A DNA stretch of 64,000 nucleotides from JARYGU01 sp033795365 (GTDB taxonomy: Bacteria; Pseudomonadota; Alphaproteobacteria; Rhizobiales; Rhizobiaceae). The notes under the pieces were generated by a model. It was not told the origin of the DNA, did no database searches, and worked only from the letters and a program-made list of their open reading frames with translations. Below, in pieces: positions 33,556-44,544 of this stretch (positions are counted from its first letter, which is position 1; every line of letters begins with the position of its first letter). The DNA lies in NCBI GenBank assembly GCA_033795365.1, contig JARYGU010000001.1, positions 186,001 to 250,000 of the forward strand, written 5' to 3'. The position numbers and the translations under genes were made by a program.

Positions 33556-33608
33556 CGGAACATTTCCAGCAGAAGCGTGAAACGGTTTTGCTGGAAATGC
33601 GTAAAAGC
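33556..33608. repeat. Rhizobial dispersed palindromic repeat, copy 2
   Basis: CATTTCCAGCA (33561-33571) and TGCTGGAAATG (33589-33599) are perfect 11-bp arms around a 17-base loop containing GAAGCGTGAAACGG. GCGTAAAAGCA follows. The form resembles a common rhizobial intergenic palindrome and is related to the degenerate copy at 31841. Confidence 0.55.
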
Positions 33609-33617
33609 ACCAGGCAC

Positions 33618-33645
33618 GCCGAGGCCCGTATGCGGGGCTTCGGCC
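33618..33645 (-). terminator. Terminator-like hairpin of the nitrilase-family gene
   Basis: GCCGAGGCCC and GGGCTTCGGC pair with one mismatch around a short loop, nine bases after the stop codon of the minus-strand gene. The downstream minus strand contains TGCTTTTACG, a weak T-tract. Confidence 0.55.
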
Positions 33646-33653
33646 TTAAACGC

Positions 33654-34439
33654 TCATATCTGCCGCGCGAGATCGGCGAGATAGGTGTTCTCCGCCTTCG
33701 ACCGCGCATAGAGCTGCGGCTCGATTTCCGCGAAGAGCAGCGCTTCGCCTTCGGCCGGAGCTTCGGCAAGGAGGCCGCCATCCGGGGCCGCGATGCGCGA
33801 CAGGCCGGCATAGGCGAATTTTTCGTCCGCGCCGCAGTGATTGATGTAGGCGACGAAGACCTGGTTTTCGAAGGCGCGCACCTGGATCATCTTCTCCGCG
33901 ACGAAGGTCCCTGCCGGGCCCCTGGGCAGGGCCGTCGGAACGACGACGATGTCCGCGCCGGCCTGCGCCAGCCGGCGGACGTTTTCGGGAAATTCCACAT
34001 CGTAGCAGATCAGCATGCCGAGCTTCAGCCCGCCGAAGTCGACCAGCGCCCCGGTGGGCTTCTCCGGCCGGAACCAATGGCGCTCGTAGTCTCCATAGAG
34101 ATGCGATTTCCTGTAGACGGCGTCAGCCCCCTTCCCATCGGTGAAAAGCGCGCTGTTGTAGGTCTTGCCGTCACCGCCCGCCTCGGCAAAGCCGGCCACG
34201 ATCGCGATACCGTTCTCGCGCGCGATGGCGCCGAGCCTCGTGGCGGCCTCGCCCTCGCCCGCATGCGAGGCCAGCGCCGGAAACGCCTCCCCGGCCCCGT
34301 AGCCGGTGACGGCAAGCTCCGGCGCGATCAGCAGGGATGCGCCGCCCCTTGCGGCCTCGGCGGCGGCCGCCGCGATGCGCTTGAGGTTGGCGTGCGTGTC
34401 GCCTGGCTTGGCGAGCATCTGCAAGGCGGCGATCTTCAT
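33654..34439 (-). CDS. Carbon-nitrogen hydrolase (nitrilase superfamily)
   Basis: The 261-residue protein has the catalytic triad E41 (APELAVTGYG), K111 (YRKSHLYGDYE) and C145 (MLICYDVEFPE), so it should be active. Its length fits the small amidase branches that hydrolyse omega-amides or N-carbamoyl compounds rather than true nitrilases. It acts in the cytoplasm. It follows a cyclase-family gene on the same strand with an 80-bp gap, so cotranscription is possible. The substrate is not evident. Confidence 0.9.
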   Translation of the reverse strand: MKIAALQMLAKPGDTHANLKRIAAAAAEAARGGASLLIAPELAVTGYGAGEAFPALASHAGEGEAATRLGAIARENGIAIVAGFAEAGGDGKTYNSALFTDGKGADAVYRKSHLYGDYERHWFRPEKPTGALVDFGGLKLGMLICYDVEFPENVRRLAQAGADIVVVPTALPRGPAGTFVAEKMIQVRAFENQVFVAYINHCGADEKFAYAGLSRIAAPDGGLLAEAPAEGEALLFAEIEPQLYARSKAENTYLADLARQI

Positions 34440-34519
34440 GGGTTGCCTCTTCCTTCATATTTGCGCGAATGGCGGCGCGAACCGTCCGCACCGCCATCCT
34501 TCTTTTCACCAGACTACCC

Positions 34520-35473
34520 TCAAGGCGTCGGCCTGAAAACACCGTTTTCGTCGCGCTTCAAGGGCGCGGGCTGCTTGCCGAGGGGAACGCCCGGTTCCTC
34601 GGCGACGGATACGCCCTCCGGCCAGTCCGCGGGCGCGATCGCGACATAGCGGGCATACCCGCCCGAACCGCCCTGCGGCTTGGCGAAGCCGATCGTCACA
34701 AGGGCGCCGGCCGGCGGCACCTTGTCGAGATTGGCGACGCCCTCGGCCTGCGTGAAATCGTTGTGCAACAGCCAGTGCTCGCCTTCGAGCGTCGGGGTCG
34801 TATCGGTATCCAGGGGCTCGTGCCCGTGGAAGAGGATCTTGCGCTCGAGATGCAGGAATTTCAGCGCGGCAAGCGAGACGCCGGGAAAAGGCTTCCGATT
34901 GAAGCGTTCCCTGTCGGCCCATCGCTTGTACCAGTCGGAGCGCACGAAGACGACGGCGCCTTCCGGGATGCGCCCGTGCTCCTTCTCCCAAGCCTCTATG
35001 TCGGACACCTGGAGGTGATAGCCCTCGTCCTCTTTCACCTTGCCGCTGATGTCGATGACGACGAGGGGGCGGATCGCATAGGTCGCCGGCAGATCGCTGA
35101 TGGTGGCGCCGAGCGGATTCCAGTGAGACGGCGGATCGAGCTGCGTTCCGTACTGGTCCGTCGGCAGATCATAGGCGGTCGCGACGAAGCCGTGCTTCTC
35201 ATAGGTGAACTCCTCGCCGCTCTTGACGTAGCCTTCGATGTCCCTGCCCGCCACCGCAGGCTTGAACCTGCCGTTCGCAAAGCCCGGCCACACCGGCTGC
35301 GCGGGTTCGAAGGCATGGGTGAGGTCGATATATTTCGCGGATTTCAGCGTGTCTTCGTAGAACGCCCAAAGCGAAGATTCGGCGGCGACCGCCGCTTTCG
35401 GTGCGATCAGCGCGGCGCTCACCAGCAGGATGCCTGCCAACTTGGTCGGTTTCATCTGTCGTTCCCCTGTCAT
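34520..35473 (-). CDS. Secreted cyclase-family protein (kynurenine formamidase/isatin hydrolase fold)
   Basis: The 317-residue protein has a Sec signal peptide (MKPTKLAGILLVSAALIAPK, cleavage after AVA near residue 25), so it is periplasmic. The core contains LTHAFEPAQPVWPGF and the family metal motif in altered form: QYGTQLDPPSH in place of HxGTHxDxPxH, so two histidines are glutamines. The rest of the fold (WYKRWADRERFNRKPFPGVS) is intact. Relatives hydrolyse cyclic or formylated amides with Mn or Zn. The changed motif suggests a different metal site or reaction. Confidence 0.85.
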   Translation of the reverse strand: MTGERQMKPTKLAGILLVSAALIAPKAAVAAESSLWAFYEDTLKSAKYIDLTHAFEPAQPVWPGFANGRFKPAVAGRDIEGYVKSGEEFTYEKHGFVATAYDLPTDQYGTQLDPPSHWNPLGATISDLPATYAIRPLVVIDISGKVKEDEGYHLQVSDIEAWEKEHGRIPEGAVVFVRSDWYKRWADRERFNRKPFPGVSLAALKFLHLERKILFHGHEPLDTDTTPTLEGEHWLLHNDFTQAEGVANLDKVPPAGALVTIGFAKPQGGSGGYARYVAIAPADWPEGVSVAEEPGVPLGKQPAPLKRDENGVFRPTP

Positions 35474-35566
35474 CTTTCAACAGGAGAAGACTAATGCCAA
35501 GTCGCGGCGGCGCAAGAATGCTCTTTGCAGTCTGCGGGGCTGCAGGAGAATTTCCTTCACGTCCCC

Positions 35567-36238
35567 TCAACCGGCCGACAAATCCGCTTCGCCGCCGTCC
35601 TCCTGATCGCCCGCTATCGGCAAGTCGGCCTCGTCCATCCGCGCCCGGCTCAGCAGCCCGGCATCTTCCAGCATCTCGATGTCGGGCAGGTCCCGCAGCG
35701 TGTCGAAACCGAAAGCCGAGAGGAAATCCGGCGTCGTGACATAGGTGTAGGGCGCGCCGGGGGTCGGGCTCCTCGGGCCGGACGCGATGAAGCCCGCCCG
35801 CCGCAGCGCGGCTATGGTGTCCCTGCTGATCTCCTTGCCGAAGATCGTCGAAAGCTCGCCGCGCGTGACCGGCTGGAAATAGCCGATCGCCATCAACACG
35901 GTCGCCTCATGGCGCGAGAGGTCGGACGGCGGCTCGACCGGGGCGCCGGAAGCCCTGATGATCTCCGCATAGGCAGGCCTGGTGCGGTGCTGCCAGCCGC
36001 CCGCCACCGACACGAGCTCGTAGGGCCGCCCCTGAAGTTCCTGGCGAATGTCGTCGATGATGAGATCGATATTGCAGTCCTGCCCGACGACACCCGCCAG
36101 CACCGCGCGCGGAACCGGCTTGGACGAGGCGAAAATCACCGCCTCGACGCGCGCCATCCACTCGCGCCATCGCGCGTCGGGCGGAAGATCCGTCAGGTCC
36201 CTGTCGATCAGCCATGTATGGCGCACACGCCCGGCCAT
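35567..36238 (-). CDS. scpB: ScpB-family segregation/condensation protein
   Basis: The 223-residue protein matches ScpB: WREWMARVEAVIFASSKPVP (near 25), IIDDIRQELQGRPYELVSVAGGWQHRTRP, and LSRHEATVLMAIGYFQPVTRGELSTIFG, which form two winged-helix domains. ScpB works with ScpA and SMC in chromosome condensation, but neither partner gene is present here. It starts five bases after the stop of a DUF1403 gene, so the two form an operon. A stand-alone scpB next to DUF1403 is likely a paralogue of the housekeeping gene, possibly for a secondary replicon. Confidence 0.88.
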   Translation of the reverse strand: MAGRVRHTWLIDRDLTDLPPDARWREWMARVEAVIFASSKPVPRAVLAGVVGQDCNIDLIIDDIRQELQGRPYELVSVAGGWQHRTRPAYAEIIRASGAPVEPPSDLSRHEATVLMAIGYFQPVTRGELSTIFGKEISRDTIAALRRAGFIASGPRSPTPGAPYTYVTTPDFLSAFGFDTLRDLPDIEMLEDAGLLSRARMDEADLPIAGDQEDGGEADLSAG

Positions 36239-36243
36239 GACGT

Positions 36244-37230
36244 CTACAACCCGTAGAGGCGAAAGGCCGGCCGGCCGGTCAATTCGCGCACCACGCCGAG
36301 CGAAACGAGCCGGTCGAAGAAGCGGCGGCCGGACCGCGCCGTCGTCTTGCCCGTCGCGGAACCGGCCGCGAGCGCATCTTCCGAAAGCAGCGCGGAGACG
36401 AGGCCGAGCGCCTCCTTCGCGCGAAGCTTCGGCGCGACTGCCGCCAGCTTCCCGGCCCTGCGGACGAGGTCGGTGTGAAGGTCGAATGCCTCCGCGCCGG
36501 CACGCGCATAGGCGGCGGCGCAGATCCGCAGCCATTCGCCGCCGTCGGAGGCTGCCGTGCGCAAGTCGGAGCGTCTGACCTGCGTCGCGATCAGCGGCAC
36601 CGGGGCCGGCCATTTCAGGCGGATCGCCAGCACCGCATCGGCAAGCCAGAGCGCAAGGCTTTCGGCTTCCGGCTTCTGCCTCATCGCGATGGTTACGGCA
36701 CCGGCCGCAGCGGCGACCGGGTTTTCCGCTTCGCGGATCGAGCGGCCGACCTCTTCGAAGAGGGCGCCGAAACCCTCCTGGGGTTGCTCCAGAGGCCTGG
36801 AATAGGTGGCGCTCCATTGACCGGGCACGAGCGCCGCCCGGGTGCCGAGCGCCCGCCACGCGCCGAGCAGCCGGCCGGCCGGGCCGGGATCGTCCCCCGG
36901 ACGCCGCAGGCACCATGCGTCCCGCAACTCCGCTTCGCGCTCGCGGCGCCCCTGCAGGCGGACGACGGCTGCGGCATTCGTCAGGGCGAGGCGGCGGCGC
37001 CAGAGCTGCCAGGGCGGTCGTTCGTCAAGCGCGACGGAATGCAGGGCGGACAGGGCGGCACCGGCCATGAACAGCGCCTCGGCCGAATTGTCCGGCACCG
37101 AACGCAACCGCGCCCAGGCCGGAAATGCCGAGCCGTCCGCCGCCGGAACAGGTCTGCCCTCTCGTGCCGCCGGCAGCGGCGGGCGGCCGGAGGAAATATC
37201 CAGAATATCGGCGTCAACGATTCGAACCAT
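36244..37230 (-). CDS. DUF1403-family protein of unknown function
   Basis: The 328-residue, alpha-helical protein resembles the DUF1403 family (DNSAEALFMAGAALSALHSV near 47; WQLWRRRLALTNAAAVVRLQGR; LALWLADAVLAIRLKWPAPVPLIATQ near 195; C-terminal FDRLVSLGVVRELTGRPAFRLYGL). It has no signal peptide or clear catalytic motif. The gene directly precedes scpB. The C-terminal region (GRRFFDRLVSLGVVREL) could be a small winged helix, which would fit DNA work, but this is a guess. Confidence 0.8.
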   Translation of the reverse strand: MVRIVDADILDISSGRPPLPAAREGRPVPAADGSAFPAWARLRSVPDNSAEALFMAGAALSALHSVALDERPPWQLWRRRLALTNAAAVVRLQGRREREAELRDAWCLRRPGDDPGPAGRLLGAWRALGTRAALVPGQWSATYSRPLEQPQEGFGALFEEVGRSIREAENPVAAAAGAVTIAMRQKPEAESLALWLADAVLAIRLKWPAPVPLIATQVRRSDLRTAASDGGEWLRICAAAYARAGAEAFDLHTDLVRRAGKLAAVAPKLRAKEALGLVSALLSEDALAAGSATGKTTARSGRRFFDRLVSLGVVRELTGRPAFRLYGL

Positions 37231-37310
37231 GCGGCGACGGTAGCAAGTCGCGGCGGTTCAAACCACCGCGAAGCGCGCCAACCGCCGCGCCGTGCACCGA
37301 TATCGTCTCT

Positions 37311-38372
37311 TCAGGCGGCGCGGTGCCGCCGATCCGGCATTTCACCCTCGCCGGAATATGCCGCGCAGGCGCCCTCCACCGTGAGCCAGACCGTGGCTCC
37401 CGCCTGAAGCCTTTCAGCTCCCGGAACCGATATCCTTATCTCGCGATCGCCGACGGCGACGTCGGCATCCGTATGGGCGCCGCGAAAACTTGCGGCCTTC
37501 AGCAAGGCGGCGACACCGGTCTCCTGCCGCGAGATGCGGATCTGCTCCGGCCTCAACATGACCGTCACGGCACCTTGAACCGCCGGCAGGTCGGCGGACA
37601 GGGCTATGGGTCCGAGATCGGTCTGCACCACTTTTCCGTCGGCCCTTCCCTCGATCAGGACGCATCCGCCGGTGATGCGCGCCACATCGGCATTCAGGGG
37701 TGCATGATAGACCGCTTCGGGAGACCCGAACTGCATGATCCTTCCCGACTGCATGACGGCCACGTAGTCGGCCGACACGAAGGCCTCCTGCGGATCGTGC
37801 GTCACCAGGATCGCGGTCGCGCGGCTCTTGCGCAGCATGCGCGTCACCTCCTCGCAAAGCGCGCGGCGAAGATCCAGATCGAGGGCGTTGAACGGCTCGT
37901 CCAGGAGCACGATTTCCGGCGAAGGAGCAAGCGCGCGCGCCAGCGCCCCGCGCTGCTGCTGGCCGCCCGAAAGCTCTCTCGGGTAACGCTGGCCGAGCTC
38001 TTCAAGCCCGGTCAGTTTCAGGATTTCCCGGACCCGATCCACTCTTCCCGCGCCGCGCCGCAGTCCGAAGGCGACGTTGCCCGCCAGCGTCAGATGGGGA
38101 AACAGCGCGCCTTCCTGCGGGACATAGCCGATCCTGCGCCTTTCCGGCGGCACATGGGAGCGCGCGGAGGCGACCGGCCTTCCGCCGACGACGATCTCCC
38201 CGGCACCGACTGCATCGAAGCCGGCGATGAGGCGCAGAAGGGTCGTTTTCCCGCAGCCCGACGGGCCGAGCAGGGCCAGGATCTTCCCCTCCGGCAGATC
38301 GAGATCGATCCCGCGCAACACGCGTTCGGAGCCGAAGGATTTCGTCAGGTTGCGTATGCTGATGCTTGTCAT
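37311..38372 (-). CDS. ABC transporter ATP-binding protein, iron(III) FbpC type
   Basis: The 353-residue protein has Walker A GPSGCGKTT (near 36), signature LSGGQQQRGALARAL, Walker B IVLLDEPFNALD and ILVTHDPQEAF. A C-terminal regulatory domain with VMLRPEQIRISRQETG is typical of FbpC/PotA-like ATPases. The start ATG overlaps the permease stop by four bases. With the permease and binding protein upstream it forms a complete ferric-iron-type importer. Confidence 0.92.
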   Translation of the reverse strand: MTSISIRNLTKSFGSERVLRGIDLDLPEGKILALLGPSGCGKTTLLRLIAGFDAVGAGEIVVGGRPVASARSHVPPERRRIGYVPQEGALFPHLTLAGNVAFGLRRGAGRVDRVREILKLTGLEELGQRYPRELSGGQQQRGALARALAPSPEIVLLDEPFNALDLDLRRALCEEVTRMLRKSRATAILVTHDPQEAFVSADYVAVMQSGRIMQFGSPEAVYHAPLNADVARITGGCVLIEGRADGKVVQTDLGPIALSADLPAVQGAVTVMLRPEQIRISRQETGVAALLKAASFRGAHTDADVAVGDREIRISVPGAERLQAGATVWLTVEGACAAYSGEGEMPDRRHRAA

Positions 38373-39922
38373 TGGATATCTTCGATCCCGATGCTGCGCC
38401 GCGTGAAGAAATAGACCGGCAGGGCCGACACCGCGACCAGAAGGGCGGCGAAGGGCGCGGCCGCCGCATATTCGCCGTCGTTCGTATGCGTCCAGACCTC
38501 CGTTGCCAGCGTCGCCACGCCGATCGGCGCCAGCATCAGGGTCGAGGTCAGCTCCCGCATCAGCTCGAGCGCGATCAGCGCCAGCGCCGCCCCGATGCCG
38601 GGGAGGATGTTCGGGACGGTCACGGACATGAATGCGGCAAGGGGCCGCCGGCCGAGGCTTCGCGCGGCCTCCTCCAGCCGCGCCGGCACGAGCTCTATCG
38701 AGGCGCGAAGCGCGGATTGGGCCTGGGGAAGAAACAGGATGGCATAGGCGGCCATCAGCAGGCCGACCGTCTGGTAGAACGCCCGGAGATAATGGATGGA
38801 TACGAAGACCAGCGCCAGCGCGACCACCAGCCCCGGCAGGCCGTGCACGATATAGGGCAGCCTGTCGGCGGCGCGCGACAAAGGCCCTTCATGGCGGACG
38901 GAAAGAAGGACCGGCGACAAGGCCAAGAGCACCACGACGAAGGCGCCCGGCACGGCAAGCGACAGCGAACCGCCGATGGCGGGCAGGATGTCGCTGTGCC
39001 CGCGTCCTGCCGAAAACCCGACGGTAAGCCAATAGACGAGGATCAGCAGCGGCACGCCGAGCGACAGCGCGAAAGACAGACAGAAGCAGAGGAACACCGG
39101 CAGCCGCCACCGGCCGAGACGCACCGGCGCCATCCTTCGCGCGCTTCCCCTGCCGACGCGCGCGACCCCGATCTTTCGCCTCAGCCGCATTTCGCCATAT
39201 GCCGCCGGCAGGCAGAGCAGCACGAGCACCGCCGCCTGCAGCGCGGCCGTCGCGCTGTCGAACTGCAGTTCGTAGGATGCGAAGATCGCGGTGGTGAAGG
39301 TCTGGACCCGCAGCAGCGAAAGAGCCCCGAATTCGGCGAACATGTGGGTGAGGACGAGAAGCGCTCCGGCTCCGAGCGCCGGTCCCGCCTGCGGCAGGAT
39401 CACACGGAAGAACGTCTCCCAGCGCCCCTTCCCGAGCGAGCGGGACACGTCTTCGAAGGCCGGTTCCATGCTGCGCAGCGCGGCGGCGACCGGCAGATAG
39501 ACCAGCGGATAGCTTGCAAGCGAGAGGATGAAGATCGCACCCGCCATGCTTTCGAAGCCGGCATGGAAGGACGACCAGGCGAAGCTCGCCACGAAGGCCG
39601 GCACCGCAAGGGGCAGGCTAGCGAGCACCCGCCATGCGCGCCGCATCGGCAGGTCGGTCCGCTCGACGCACCAGGCGAATGCCGTGCCGATCGCCGCCGC
39701 CGCCGTCGTGACGCAAGCGGCAAGGGTCAGCGTATTGACCAGCAGGTCGAAGGTTCTTTCGCGGAATATCTCGGACGCTATGCCCGTCAGCCCGGCCTCA
39801 AAGGACCGGACGGCCACATAGAAGAGCGGCACGGCCACCAGAACGCTCGGGACCAGCGTCCCGATCAGAAGCCAGGACGGCGTGCGCTGCGCCTGCCGCA
39901 ACAGCGGTGCCGCGAGGCTCAA
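38369..39922 (-). CDS. ABC transporter permease, iron(III) FbpB type, two-domain
   Basis: The 517-residue protein has twelve helices and two ATPase-contact loops (EPAFEDVSRSLGKGRWETFF and PARLEEAARSLGRRPLAAFM), the normal arrangement for FbpB permeases. The start is taken as TTG 39922, which overlaps the stop of the binding-protein gene and gives the family length; no ATG or GTG fits as well. It overlaps the ATPase gene by four bases at its other end. Confidence 0.88.
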   Translation of the reverse strand: MSLAAPLLRQAQRTPSWLLIGTLVPSVLVAVPLFYVAVRSFEAGLTGIASEIFRERTFDLLVNTLTLAACVTTAAAAIGTAFAWCVERTDLPMRRAWRVLASLPLAVPAFVASFAWSSFHAGFESMAGAIFILSLASYPLVYLPVAAALRSMEPAFEDVSRSLGKGRWETFFRVILPQAGPALGAGALLVLTHMFAEFGALSLLRVQTFTTAIFASYELQFDSATAALQAAVLVLLCLPAAYGEMRLRRKIGVARVGRGSARRMAPVRLGRWRLPVFLCFCLSFALSLGVPLLILVYWLTVGFSAGRGHSDILPAIGGSLSLAVPGAFVVVLLALSPVLLSVRHEGPLSRAADRLPYIVHGLPGLVVALALVFVSIHYLRAFYQTVGLLMAAYAILFLPQAQSALRASIELVPARLEEAARSLGRRPLAAFMSVTVPNILPGIGAALALIALELMRELTSTLMLAPIGVATLATEVWTHTNDGEYAAAAPFAALLVAVSALPVYFFTRRSIGIEDIQ

Positions 39923-40950
39923 GCCAGACCTGCCTCGCGCTCGAGCGCAAGGGCTGCGGAGCCGTCGCCGAGATCGTCGGGGGCTATGTCCGGCGGATCG
40001 AGCTCCTCGAAGGGCTTCAGCGCATAGGGAGACTTGATGCCGCGCCGCAGGGGATATTCGGCCATGGAGGCGGCGATCACCTTCTGCCCCTCCTCGCTCA
40101 TCATATAGGCGACGAACTGCTGCGCGAGAGCCTGCTTCCTGCCGGATTTCAGGACGGCCGCCGCCGAAACCGTCACCAGCGCGCCGGCATCCCTGTGTCC
40201 GATATAGTGAAGCGCCGAGCGCATGTTTTCCGTGCCGATCTCCCTTGCGACGGAAAACCAGTAGTAGTTGTTGATGAGCGCCGTTGCGATATCGCCATCC
40301 TCGACGGCCTGCATGGCGGCATTGTTGGTATTGTAGACGCGCCCGTTCTCCTTGAGCCCCTTCAGCCATGCGAGCGCCTTGTCGCGCCCGTGAAGCTGCT
40401 CGACCGCCACGATCTGCTGCTGGAAGGCGCCGCTGGTCGGCACGATCGCCACCTTGTCCTTCCAGGCGTCCGAGGCGAAATCGAGGACGGAGGCCGGCAT
40501 GTCGCTCTCGGAGATCATCGATTTGTTATAGGCGACGACGCGGCAGCGGGCGCTGACGCTGATCCAGCTTCCATCCTTCGCCGCATACCGCGCAGGGACC
40601 TGCCGGAGGATGCCGTCGTCGAGTTTTGCGAGCAGGCCTCTTTCCGAAAGGGCGGCGATCGGCGAGCTTTCCTCCGCATAGAAGACGTCCGCGGGCGAAG
40701 CGTCGCCCTCCTCGATCATCTGGTTGGCGAGCTGGGCGCTCGAACCGTTGCGGGCCGCGATCAGGATGCCCGTCGCCTCGGCGAAGGCCTGCACGACGGC
40801 ATCGGTCGTCTGCCGGTGCTGGCCGTTATAGAGGATCAGCGTCCTGACATCCTCGGCCCCGGCGCTGCGCACGAAGGGCGCCGGAAACAGAAACGCAGCC
40901 CCGACGGCTGCGCCGCCCTGCAGGAAACGGCGTCGGACGATCTCGCTCAT
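39919..40950 (-). CDS. ABC transporter iron(III)-type substrate-binding protein
   Basis: The 343-residue protein has a Tat signal (RRRFLQGGAAVG at residues 6-17) and the FbpA/AfuA fold: LILYNGQHRQTTDAVVQAFAEATG, NGSSAQLANQMIEEG, and the tandem tyrosines of INNYYWFSVA near 220 that bind ferric iron in FbpA. An ATG with an AAGGAG site starts it. The 120 bp upstream are AT-rich, but I could not recognise a clear Fur, Irr or RirA site. Thiamine- or phosphonate-type ligands are alternatives. Confidence 0.88.
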   Translation of the reverse strand: MSEIVRRRFLQGGAAVGAAFLFPAPFVRSAGAEDVRTLILYNGQHRQTTDAVVQAFAEATGILIAARNGSSAQLANQMIEEGDASPADVFYAEESSPIAALSERGLLAKLDDGILRQVPARYAAKDGSWISVSARCRVVAYNKSMISESDMPASVLDFASDAWKDKVAIVPTSGAFQQQIVAVEQLHGRDKALAWLKGLKENGRVYNTNNAAMQAVEDGDIATALINNYYWFSVAREIGTENMRSALHYIGHRDAGALVTVSAAAVLKSGRKQALAQQFVAYMMSEEGQKVIAASMAEYPLRRGIKSPYALKPFEELDPPDIAPDDLGDGSAALALEREAGLA

Positions 40951-41069
40951 GAGGCTACTCCTTGCTTGCGCTTTCGGGCAACCAAACGCCTATCGCGCGG
41001 ATCAGTCAATCATAACCTGTCTAAAAGGATCATATTTAAGTTCACCGGCGGACGAGCCCTCGACCGAGC

Positions 41070-43013
<1,944 letters not shown>

Positions 43014-43036
43014 CGCCAATCCTTTCAGGCCCGGCC

Positions 43037-44320
43037 CTAGAACATGCGCGGCATGCGCATGCCGCGCTGCCGGTCCTGGCGGTTTCCGCCCGCCGGACCG
43101 TTCGCATCGGAATCGACGACCACCTGCTCGCCCTCTTCGAGGCCGCTGCGGATTTCGGTATCGACGCGATTGCGGATGCCGACCTCGACGGCCCTCGTCT
43201 CGCGGATGCCGGACGGCGCGACCACGGTGACCTCGGCCTGCCCGGACCGGCCGGAAGCGCCCTCGCCGCGGCCGGTGCGCACAGCCGCGCTCGGAACGAG
43301 GAGAACATCCTGCGCCGACGCCTGGACGAAGAACACCTGCGCGCTCATGGACATCATCAGCTCGCCGTCCGGATTGGGCACGTCGAAGAGCGCGTAGTAG
43401 AGGATGACGTTGTTTTCGGTGCTCGGGGTGGGCTGGATCTGGCGCAGCTTGCCGGTGAACTTCTTTCCGGGCTGGCCGAGCAGGGTGAAATAGGCATCCA
43501 TGCCGATCTTCAGCCTGCCGACATCGGCCTCGGAGACTTCCGCCTTGACCGTCATCGTCGAAAGGTCGGCGATGGTCACGATCGTGGGCGCCGTCTGGTT
43601 GGCGTTCAGCGTCTGGCCTTCCTTCGCCGGGTTGTCGACGATCGTGCCGGCCATGGGGGCATAGATCTTGGTATAGCCGAGATCGACCTGATCGCCGGCG
43701 AGCGTCGCCTGCTGCTTGCGGATCTGCGCTTCGATCGAGCCGACGTCCGCTTCGGCCACGGCAAGGTCGGCGATGGCCTGATCGAGGGTCGACTGCGAAA
43801 CGCTGTTGACCTTCACCAGTTCGCGTTGCCGGTCGATATTGGTCTGCTTCAGGACGAGCTGCGCTTTCCGGGAAACGAGCTGCGCCTGCAGGTTGGCAAG
43901 CTCGGCCTGGTCGATTTCGATCCTGTTCAAGATCGTGGCGGGGTCGATCTCCGCGAGCAGCTGGTTGTTCTCGACCTTGTCGCCGATCTCGACATGGAGC
44001 ACCTTGAGCTGGCCGGAAACCTGGGCGCCGGCGTCGACCGACTTGATCGCCTCAAGGGTGCCGACGGCGGTGACGCTGTTCTCGATGTCGCCCCGCACCA
44101 CCGCCTGGGTAATGACGGTGGCGGCCGCCGGTGCGGAGGCATACCGGCTCCAGCCGTAATAGGCCGCGCCTGCCGCCACGATCAGGACCGGCCAGATCCA
44201 GAGCCGCGAACGACGCTTGCGTCGGGCCTGAGGCGCCGTTCCGGGTATGAAGGTCACGTTGGACGGGGTCCCGTCCGGCGTTACCTTGTCCTTCTCGGCA
44301 GTTGTGGCGGTCTTCCTCAT
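43037..44320 (-). CDS. MacA-like periplasmic adaptor protein (HlyD/RND family)
   Basis: The 427-residue protein has one N-terminal membrane anchor (LWIWPVLIVAAGAAYYGW, about 40-57), a lipoyl/barrel-sandwich domain, a long coiled-coil hairpin (about 110-210) and a beta-barrel domain. This is the MacA plan. It links MacB to an outer membrane channel to export peptides, antibiotics or lipopeptides. The gene precedes macB by 23 bases. The C-terminus ends in an unusual basic, Met-rich tail (RQRGMRMPRMF). Confidence 0.92.
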   Translation of the reverse strand: MRKTATTAEKDKVTPDGTPSNVTFIPGTAPQARRKRRSRLWIWPVLIVAAGAAYYGWSRYASAPAAATVITQAVVRGDIENSVTAVGTLEAIKSVDAGAQVSGQLKVLHVEIGDKVENNQLLAEIDPATILNRIEIDQAELANLQAQLVSRKAQLVLKQTNIDRQRELVKVNSVSQSTLDQAIADLAVAEADVGSIEAQIRKQQATLAGDQVDLGYTKIYAPMAGTIVDNPAKEGQTLNANQTAPTIVTIADLSTMTVKAEVSEADVGRLKIGMDAYFTLLGQPGKKFTGKLRQIQPTPSTENNVILYYALFDVPNPDGELMMSMSAQVFFVQASAQDVLLVPSAAVRTGRGEGASGRSGQAEVTVVAPSGIRETRAVEVGIRNRVDTEIRSGLEEGEQVVVDSDANGPAGGNRQDRQRGMRMPRMF

Positions 44321-44544
44321 CAGCGTTCCATTCGTCCTTGAACCGTCGCCTTCTTCAATCGAGCATCAGGGCTTTCGCAACTCCGGACGGAAAACCGCCC
44401 AGCGCTTTTCCTTGGGATTGCTTTTTAGAATAAGGACGAAGGAGGCGCCGAGAAAGTGTTGAGATCATTATATTTTCGTAATGTTTCACCGGAGCGCCAT
44501 TATTCACGCCGTCAATGAACGAGCGGTGAATGCCGGCCGGCCGC

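Larger units (their letters stand above)
33040..33653. other. Intergenic region without a supported gene
   Basis: About 610 bases lie between the convergent threonine-synthase-like and nitrilase-family genes. Several open frames cross it, but none has a ribosome site, a recognisable protein or normal codon pattern. It holds a palindromic repeat (33556-33608) and a terminator-like stem (33618-33645). I saw no tRNA, riboswitch or CRISPR structure. Confidence 0.65.

Noticed and set aside
33095..33580. Open frame of about 160 codons in the longest intergenic region
   Set aside because: It has no ribosome site, a Pro/Arg-rich composition and no recognisable protein features.
38369..39922. The two-domain FbpB-type permease as a second unusual fusion
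   Set aside because: Two permease domains in one protein are normal for the iron(III) FbpB family, unlike the fused sugar-type permease at 22943.
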